Shown here: positions 56,117 to 64,000 of the stretch, piece by piece
Numbering within the stretch: position 1 is the stretch's first letter
Layout: every line of letters starts with the position of its first letter
From: Amanita rubescens
Lineage: Eukaryota > Basidiomycota > Agaricomycetes > Agaricales > Amanitaceae
DNA: 64,000 bases
Reading direction: 5' to 3'
Assembly: GCA_015039365.1 (NCBI GenBank)
Contig: WION01000013.1
Coordinates: forward strand, 372,001 to 436,000
Translations under genes and position numbers: made by a program
Notes under the pieces: model-generated
What the model saw: the letters and a program-made list of their open reading frames with translations, nothing else
Told to the model about the DNA's origin: nothing
Databases searched by the model: none

Positions 56117-59100
56117 ATGAGTTGTCACCACGGTCACGGTGCCCAACATTCTGATTCATACCCCGAACTAAATTACAGCCCCGGAGCAAAATGGATCAAG
56201 GACCTTACAAGAAATAGGATCAACAACTTCCATGGAGGCCACTACTCCGACATCAACTTGTCTTCCGTTCTGTTCACCCATCGTCTTGATGGACCAGACG
56301 CCGTTTCGCTGCATGTGTAAGTCAAGTTGAATGGAATGAATGTTGATACTCTTGTTAATTGGTGTTCCGGTGCAGCTGGAACGCACCCGGCTCGACAAAA
56401 CCAAGTTTCGAGGAAGCAATGACGCAAAGGTTCAGACCTGCTAAAAAGGTTTGCATTACTACAACTTTCCGGTATACATATTGCTCACCGTTGTAGGGAG
56501 AAGCTTTTGGTCCGTCTTGTGAGTTCTTTGTCATTCTTACCCGGGGTGATAGCGTGCTCATATCTAATTGTAAAGGGGTATGGCGGCAATAGTCCGAATA
56601 ACTTGGTATTCTTACTATGCAATTCGTACTAGACAAACCATTGGTGGAAGGTTTGCGTATCAATACCCGAAGGTTGGGAGCAATATGAGCGTATTCAATG
56701 TAAGCATCGGCGCTTTTTTCTCTTTAGCCCCTGGATACTGAACCTACATCTAGTCGAATTTGATCCTGGGTGCGAAGCAATGATATACTCCATAGATGGC
56801 GAACCACTTCAAGGCTTGTTTTAATCCGTCATATCCAGACTTTTCTTATTAATGTTCTACTACTACTAGGAATCACCGGTGGTTATGGAGGTGACCGCCG
56901 CGTCGAATATATAATTCCTAGGGAATGTGTCATTGAAGGGAGTCATGAATTCATCATTGAATCCAGTTGCAATGGAATGTTCGGTATCCCATGGAATGGA
57001 GACACCATCCAGCCTCCTGATGTACGACTTTCCCTTTTATCAGTCCTCGAGCTAAATAAAAAAAACCGTAACGTAGATGAATAGGTTCTTTAGACTGGAC
57101 TCGGCGGATCTGGTGGTTCCCAACATGGAAGCCTGGCGGCTCCTATGGGACTTTGATACTCTAAGAGAGTTGGCTGATGCGTTACCAGGAAACACCGTAT
57201 TGCAGAACCAGGCACTTACAGCCGCAAATGAAATCATGAACGTTTTCAAGCGAGGTAACCCCGACGGAGTTCTTGCGGCTCGTCGTATCGCCGAAGGTGT
57301 CTTTGGTCGTGGCTGGGAGGAAAAGGGCGCCGATATCTACAAAGAAGGACCTAAGCGGGCCGCGATCTGGGGAATTGGTATGTGTTTCCGAATAATTAAT
57401 ATCTTTTGTTGTCCATCTGACACTTGCGAACAGGGCAGTGAGTGCACTAGCTGCAAACGAACATCAACCTCTTTTGCCGACACTTCTTTTGTCTATAGCT
57501 GTCATATCGATACGGCTTGGCTATGGCCGTACAGCGTAACGCAACAGAAAGTTGCTAGGTCTTGGTCAACTCAAGTGGACCTAATGAAACGCTACCCAGA
57601 ACACCGCTTTGCGTGCAGTTCCGCGCAACAGTATAAATGGCTGGAAGAAGTGAGTTTGTTTCAATGAGTGTGTTTATCCTTAGAGTTATTGACTTTTTGC
57701 CATAGCTTTACCCGCCTCTTTTTGAACGTGTTCGTGAGCAGATTTTGGCCGGCAAGTTCTATCCCATTGGAGGAGCTTGGGTCGAGCATGATGCCAACAT
57801 GCCATCTGGCGAGGCATTAGTGAGGCAGATGTTGTATGGCCAGCGGTACTTTGAGAGTAGGTTCGGTGTACGATGCGAAACTGGTTGGCTTCCGGATTCA
57901 TTCGGATTAACTGGAGCATTGCCGCAGATCATGAGGAGCTGTGGTGAGTATATCTCTCACAGGATCATTTAACTGTTTTCTCAAAAGTTGTACTATCAAG
58001 GCATGAAGTACTTCTTCACTCAGAAGCTTTCATGGTACGTTGAAATCTCTTTCATGTACGACTATTGTTCATCTTTCTTGTGTTAGGAACAACATGTATG
58101 GTTGCTTACCTTTGGATAAGAGAAGACTTTTGACTGGCTGACAGAAATCGATTCCCGCATTCGACATTCAACTGGGTTGGCATTGACGGAACGCAGGTGT
58201 TATGTCATATGACGCCAGGTATGATGTTCGGAAGGGTGTATTGCAGTCGCCAACTGAGCATTCTGTCAGTGGATACGTATGGCGCGCAGGTGACGGTGCA
58301 AGAAGTGAACAAGGGCATAACAAATCATAAGGTATGTTTGCAAACAATTAATTTCCTTCCCACCCTTATTGTCGCTGTATAAAGAATTTGGAATCATCGG
58401 ATACCGCGCTGCTCGTATTCGGAAACGGAGATGGTGGAGGTGGCCCATTGGCAAAGATGTTGGAAAGCGTAAGCGATTTCTCATGATACCCAAACCACGC
58501 TTTAAATAACAGAATTTCATGTAGCTGCGACGCATTAGGGCTGTGACGAACACGCATCGTGAATTGCCCCCTGTCAACATGGGCAAATCCGTCGACGACT
58601 TTTTCCGTGACGTGGAAAAAACTACGGCTGAGGGAAGTAAATTACCCAACTGGTTTGTCATCCTTCTGCACATGTTGCGTTTGCTGATCTTCCTTTGTTT
58701 AGGCATGGAGAATTGTACCTCGAGGTGCGCATAAGTAACGATTGTCGTATGGGTTATTGCTTAATTCACGACAGTTCCACAGAGGTACATATACGTCTCA
58801 TGGTGAGTAATCCAAGCAAGTATCTGCGTTTCTCCGCCTCAAGTTTTGCGTTTCAGGTTCTATCAAAAAGGGTAACAGGCACTCTGAAATCTTGCTGAGG
58901 GACGTTGAGGTAAGAACTTTTTTTCATATTTCCGAGTACCATATATTGAAGAAAACCTCTTTAGCATGTTGCCACGCTTGCATCACTCCTTAAGCTTCAC
59001 TCAAGTCAGAATGGCAAGGCTGAGTATGTTTACCCAAAGGCGAAGATCGACGAATCGTGGGAGAAGGTTTTGCTTAATCAATGTACGTTGAGTCAGCTAT

Positions 59101-61542
59101 ACGTCCTATCAGACTAACTTATATGTGTGCGACCACCAGTCCACGACGGTGAGTTGTGTCGCTCAGACTACGAATCCAGTAGCTGATACAGCTTATGCAG
59201 TACTTCCTGGTTCCGCGATGTAAGTGCAGCATTGCCTAGCCCATCGCAATATCTAACAGGATCCAAAGTGGTATGGTTTATGGGGACGCAGAGCGACTCT
59301 ACAAGCAAGTCCACAAAATTGGCCAAACGCTGTTGGAAGATGCATTGGACGTCCTTTTCCCGGACTCGTTCGAGCTCACAAGAACCACGTCATCAAGACG
59401 TCTCGCGAAAGCTAGCAAATTATTTGCTTATAATACGACATTTTTCCCCAGGTGGGACGTTATTGAAATCCCGGTGGCTGGCGCAAGCTCTTCATTGAAA
59501 GGCCAAGTACGCTCACTATATCTGCCCGCCATATCTGATCTCATATAACAACGTGGTAAAAGGTTATGCAAATGCAACCAGATTCCAAGTCAGGATTCGC
59601 TCTTGTAAAATGCGAGGGTGCCACACACGGTTTTGCCTGCACCCCTGGCAGCAATGGCATCGATTTTCACAGGATCTCAACGCCCGCCACTGGTAAAGCA
59701 GAAATCTCTCTTGGGTCATTCCGAATGTTTACCATTTCTTGCAGTATATGCAAATGGATCCGATTTTGTCCTCAGAAATGGAAGTGTGCAGCTGACACTC
59801 TCGCATGGGAGGATTACAAGCCTAGTCGATGTCCAACAGGGGTACGTTCGTATCGAAGTATGTTGTGGCATGGATATAGACCGGTTTATCTTCTAGCCGT
59901 GAACTGATTCCCAAGGGAACTAGTGGTGGATTAGCCATTTTCGAAGACAGACCATTATACTGGGATGCTTGGGGTAAGAGTTACATCATTATATGCATGA
60001 GCATTGTTCAACAAACTCTATTGCAGATGTGGAAGTCTATCACCTGGAAACGGAGCAGCCGCTCCAGTTCGACAATATATCTGTCGTTGCTCATGGTCCA
60101 CTTCGTGCTGCCATTGCAGCGAAACTTCAGTACAATAAAAGCAAGATTGACATTACTGTATGTCTCGGCCCACCTTTTTATCTATTATCTACTGATCCAC
60201 GTTCAGATCTCGCTGGATGCTGTAGCAGGTAAACTAGGCGATTTGATTCTCATTTTGCGGATCTTATTCAGATATGATAGCAACTACGAAAGAAAACTCA
60301 AGGTCCTTCTTCCGATTTGAGGCACGTGTTGACTGGCATGAACGCCATCGGCTCCTTAAATGTACGCCCTTCACATCAATAACTTGGCATTCCACTGAGC
60401 AGCTAATACAGTCGAGTTGCCGCTTGACATACATAGCAACGACGCCACATATGAGTGTCAATTTGGACATGTACAACGTCCAACACATAAGAATACAACG
60501 TTAGACATGGCCAAGGTATGCCGTTATCATTGCAACGCCGTTCACATCGCTCAAGCTCTTCAATAGTTTGAAGTCTGCGGACATAAGGTATGTTTGTGTG
60601 TCGACGCTCCTGAAAGTTCTTGAATGTATTTTGACCTATAGTATGCCGACCTGAGCGAATTCGGTTATGGCGTTGCGCTTCTCTCAGAATCTAAATATGG
60701 TTTCTCTTGCCATGGAAATGTTCTCTGCATGTCCCTACTGCGCGCCGCTACTGCTCCCGATGCTGAACAAGATCAAGGTACGGTATTATTACCTAGTGGT
60801 CTCGCCTATTCACCGAGACGCCTGCAGGTGAACACCAATTTTCATGGGCTGTTCTACCGCACGATGGTCATTTCCTTGAATCGGACGTTCCTATGGCGGC
60901 CTATTTATTCAGCTCTCCTTTGAAAGGTACACAAATCTTAAAATGCTGGATTCATTTGCTAACTGACCTTAACTCTCAGTGAGGTTTACGCATTCAAAGA
61001 ATCCGGACGGTCCCACCCACGTGGTCAAGTCTACATTCCGTGTCGAGAATGCAAGGAACGTAATCCTCGAGACCATTAAGCGCGGCGAAGATGACAGATT
61101 TTCGTCATATACTGTTCCTGTTGTTGACGCTGCCCCTTCGGATGCGGAATCAACAAGTAGCAGCGACAGTGAAGGACACACAACTATGACAACAACAAGT
61201 ATTGATGCTGACGACCAGAGTGAACCCGATATGTCGGTGATTCTGCGTCTTTATGAAGCATTTGGTGGCCATGCGAAAGCACGGCTTAGGGTTACCGGAT
61301 ACTTTGCCCCTTACGTGTCAGCGGCGTATGAAACAAATATGCTCGAGGAAAATGAAAAGGGCCTCAAAGTTTTGCGCGCAGGAGATGAAGGATTCGCCAC
61401 AAGTGGAACTGGAGCAGAGGACGGTTCTGCCGTGTTGCTTGATCTAAACTTTAGAGGGTTCGAAGTCAAGACGGTCAAACTAGTGATTCAACGCTCCAGA
61501 GTGGATCACGGAATTTTGGAAATGGCCTCCAAGAAAGGGTGA
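56117..61542 (+). CDS. ams1: GH38 alpha-mannosidase (Ams1-type, vacuolar)
   Basis: A gene of more than twenty exons starting [21 protein letters not shown]-terminal domain pieces: [27 protein letters not shown] joined to [15 protein letters not shown]. Catalytic motifs: [40 protein letters not shown] (nucleophile Asp), [47 protein letters not shown]. The C-terminal beta domains include [17 protein letters not shown] and [14 protein letters not shown]. Ams1-type enzymes remove mannose from oligosaccharides in the vacuole or cytosol during glycan turnover. I traced nearly all junctions and the frame is kept throughout. Several exons are tiny: 2 nt (56576-56577), 4 nt (57434-57437), 9 nt (59140-59148) and 19 nt (59201-59219). 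The end at 61542 follows a Ser/Asp-rich insert (61140-61230). Confidence 0.9.
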
Positions 61543-62099
61543 TGTTATTTGCCATCTGTCCTATCTATATAATGTGCTGACGACAGTCCAGGAGGAGAGA
61601 AAGCTGGGTCGATCTAGAAAAAGAGCAGGGAGGTATTTTTAGAAAGGTTGCGTGATCTTTAATGAATCTTTTTTCTGTTGTATGTTGTCTGTATAGTCGT
61701 ATGCATTTTCTTGTATAATTTCTCTGAGCTGTATAATGTTAGGTGCTACCCTCGTATTAGCGTCGATGACATCTACTCTAGGGCCTCGCCCAGTAGAGGC
61801 AGTCGGAGCTGGAGGAATACAATACTCTAATAGTTTAGGCCGCAGATGTTCTCGCATGAGAAGCTAACACTTCATTTTCATTCAGCAGTATGCTGCAGGA
61901 AGCCAGATTTTATACTATTGAATGGTGAGACGAAAAAATATTCTGAGATAGAACCAGGTTTGGCGCTCTCATCTGCTCTCGAAATTAAGTAAGAATACCA
62001 TCGCCAAAGCCCCAGGAAAACTGCGAGGGAATAAATCTCCAACTTGGGGCTTCGCGACCAATGCTAGCTCCTTTTCCCAATATGACCTGTCATACCGCC
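61543..62099. other. Convergent spacer between ams1 and the phosphatase gene
   Basis: About 550 bp containing the 3' ends of two convergent genes. Short frames only. The minus-strand frame at 61639-61857 is not recognised. Confidence 0.4.
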
Positions 62100-64000
62100 T
62101 CAGCATGTACCCTAGTCAGATCATCAAAAAAAAATAGGGAACTCACAGGCTTTCCCGAGTTCTTGTCCGAGCTAGATTTCACTGTGACCAAGGGGGCTCC
62201 GTTTGTGCCTGTATTCATGTTGGGAGGCAAATCAACCCATTCTATGCTGAAAATTTTCGTGTAAGTACTGTTCGAGGGAAGAAACATAATGCAGGCTCAC
62301 CAATAGACTCCAAACTCGCTCGTGGTGACCAAACGCCATCCACGCATTTCATAATTTAGGATGACAGGCACATCGGAAGGCTGGGTTCTGGTGATATGTG
62401 TTTCGTTTTCAGTGTTCCAGTACACTTTTGGTTTTGGCGTCTTCTGGAAATACTGGATAGTGTACACCTGTTCTTGGGCGTCAATACATTTTACGAACCA
62501 CTGAGGAAAAAATGTCAGTGTATGTAAATCGGTATAGTGGAATCTAGCTTTACCGTAGTGGGTGTCTTAACTTTCGGATTCAAAGCAATGACTGGTTTGT
62601 AAGCTTCAATAGCATCGGCAAAAAGAGTCGGATCCGGAACGAATTGAATTTTGTAGAAACCATCGTCCAAGGGACCCGGACTGGGAGTATACTGACAAAT
62701 GATAGGAACAACCCCTGTATACGGTTATGAGAGATAGTGGCCTCGCTGCAGTCACGGTAATGCCATACCTCCGGTATGCAGAGGATAGGCACCAGGACTT
62801 CCACCAAGGGCAGAGATAATTGCACCGACGATCTCGTGATGTGCCGTGATTGAAATAACTAAAATAGGCCTTCATTTCCCGTCCAAATCTAAAGGTTTAA
62901 GAACACTCACATATCTTCTCCTTCGCCTCAGATTTGAAAATCTTATCAAGCACCGCCTGTACTCGGCGCTCAACAGATTTATTAGATTCACTCTCCTTTC
63001 CGGTCCAGTAAGGGTCCTCTTCAACGAAATTTGGTTCGATTGCAAATTTTGGGTAAACGAGTTCAATATATGTTTTGGATCTGCGTTTCTCTCCTTCGTC
63101 CTTGTAAACAATCTCACGGCAATCCTATGCAAAATTGTTGAACATAGAAATTACGGAAACGAATCACAACATCCAATGGACACACCTCTACAACAACGGT
63201 ATTGATTTTAGGCCCCCCTTTTGCTGCCAACAAGGGCGTGAATGTGATGCTATTGGTAGCCAAGCATCTAGTCAATGGGCTACAGTACGAGATTGTTGGT
63301 ATCCCGATTCCTCCGTCGTCAAGCGAGCTTTCGTGCTTCCACATATTTTGCACCCTTGAGACCTGGAAGAATCCGTTTTGAATAAGCTGGGCATCTGTTA
63401 TTAAAGATTGTTTTAACGGGTCCGTCTGATAATGCTGTGAGACATACCCCATTCAAGGTCGCCATCATCTTTCAGCTGGATGTGCCTAATCAGATTATCG
63501 TTGAGATGACAGATGCAAAATAACACTTACCGACTGTTTGCTCGCCCTCTTAAGGTTATCTGCAGAATGGCATTCTAAATATCAACTATAAGATATAATA
63601 GAATAATCACTTACGGAAGCCGGTCCCATGACGGGCAAAGAATATTACTTTGTAAATCACTGAGCCATTAGCCTTAGCGTTGAGTCTCCGGATGGCATTC
63701 CAGAACTTTGGCCATCGGTCAGAAGAGTCGTCTTTGAGGCCAAATCGTGGCAAAAGCTATGCAAAGACGAGAATGTCAGCTTTTTCCCCACAAGGCCGAT
63801 GCTTAGTTATGCTCCCACCCCGTGATCTGCACTGTATCCGAAGTAATCCGAGTTTTCGGGATAGATCTAACCATTCGCCAATCTCAGGACCGCCGAGTAA
63901 TTAGACTATAAAGGTTACTCACGCTGTAAGGAGTTGGCGTCGGGAGATCACCATCCAGTTCCTGGAAGACCCACGAGGAAGGGGTAGTGGTCTTCTCTGC
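62100..64000 (-). CDS. Histidine phosphatase reading into a beta-trefoil-like domain (5' end truncated)
   Basis: The gene enters from the right edge; the first visible piece reads TTTPSSWVFQELDGDLPTPT. Histidine phosphatase motifs: VIFFARHGTGF (RHG, near 63625), DAQLIQNGFFQ, YCSPLTRCLATNSITFTPLL, CREIVYKDEGEKRRSKTY, NFVEEDPYWTGKESESNKSV, RVQAVLDKIFKS, ISITAHHEIVGAIISALGGS (second catalytic His) and YPLHTGGVVPIICQYTPSPG. The same frame then continues with PLDDGFYKIQFVPDPTLF, WFVKCIDAQEQVYTIQYF, WNTENETHITRTQPSDVPVI, RGWRLVTTSEFGVY and a final exon ending KNSGKPGTC. This 140-residue tail has the repeating YxI..WxV..YTI pattern of a beta-trefoil (ricin-B or I66-inhibitor-like). Introns near 62709-62768 and 62497-62551 join the parts in frame. 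The fusion is inferred, not proven. Confidence 0.7.

Noticed and set aside
57954..58015. Apparent one-base slip in the alpha-mannosidase after IMRSCG
   Set aside because: Using the acceptor ATCAAG gives [14 protein letters not shown] in frame, so no error is needed.
59600..59700. Apparent frameshift in the alpha-mannosidase between VKCEG and the next conserved stretch
   Set aside because: A normal 55-nt intron (GTGCCA..TTCACAG) restores the frame, unlike the slips in the helicase gene.
1..64000. tRNA genes or CRISPR arrays
   Set aside because: No regular spaced repeats were seen, and TTCGAATCC-like words (for example at 46352) fall in coding sequence without a matching A box or acceptor stem.

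Overview
The window looks like nuclear DNA of a basidiomycete fungus, most likely an agaricomycete (mushroom). Genes on both strands are split by many short introns of roughly 45-60 nt with GT..AG ends. The gene set is fungal: Set5-type SET/MYND protein, GH3 beta-glucosidase, secreted A1 aspartic proteases, Rtt106-like histone chaperone, Ams1-type alpha-mannosidase, Rheb GTPase, ARPC5, complex I LYR subunit, OTT_1508-like deaminase and a beta-trefoil domain. I cannot name the genus. No rRNA, tRNA, CRISPR or bacterial operon was seen.

Layout. 0-1 kb: unassigned. 1.1-3.3 kb: divergent SET5-like and SRPBCC genes. 3.7-7.3 kb: secreted GH3 beta-glucosidase. 7.3-9.1 kb: repeats with GC-rich palindromes and a duplicated AT-rich block. 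9.2-10.6 kb: two small Ser/Thr/Ala-rich secreted proteins. 10.6-13.8 kb: gene-poor. 13.8-19 kb: aspartic protease, a His/Pro/Ser-rich protein, a polytopic membrane protein, and mitochondrial Hsp10. 19.8-27.7 kb: a very large gene joining an SF1 (UPF1/ZNFX1-like) helicase, a Cys/His cluster, three CbxX/CfxQ AAA+ modules and a charged coiled coil; its frame slips about a dozen times, always by an added base. 27.8-29.2 kb: mitochondrial citrate carrier. 29.3-29.8 kb: foldback MITE. 29.8-34.8 kb: unknown gene, Rtt106-like chaperone, MYND/MSS51-C protein. 35.3-37 kb: second aspartic protease. 37.1-44.5 kb: rearranged segment with a methyltransferase, an unknown gene, an OTT_1508-like deaminase, and broken copies of both the methyltransferase and the deaminase. 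46-48.5 kb: RluA-type pseudouridine synthase and an unknown protein. 50-56 kb: compact housekeeping block (F-box/WD40/UIM protein, ARPC5, Rheb, PP28, NDUFA6). 56.1-61.5 kb: vacuolar alpha-mannosidase with micro-exons. 62.1-64 kb: histidine phosphatase that reads on into a beta-trefoil-like domain; its 5' end is outside the window.

Most genes are unrelated housekeeping or secreted functions rather than one pathway. The parts that look most unusual are the helicase-AAA+ giant, the deaminase/methyltransferase duplication block, the phosphatase/beta-trefoil fusion, and the micro-exons. All gene models are from hand translation and splice-site reading; exon edges are inferred unless stated.
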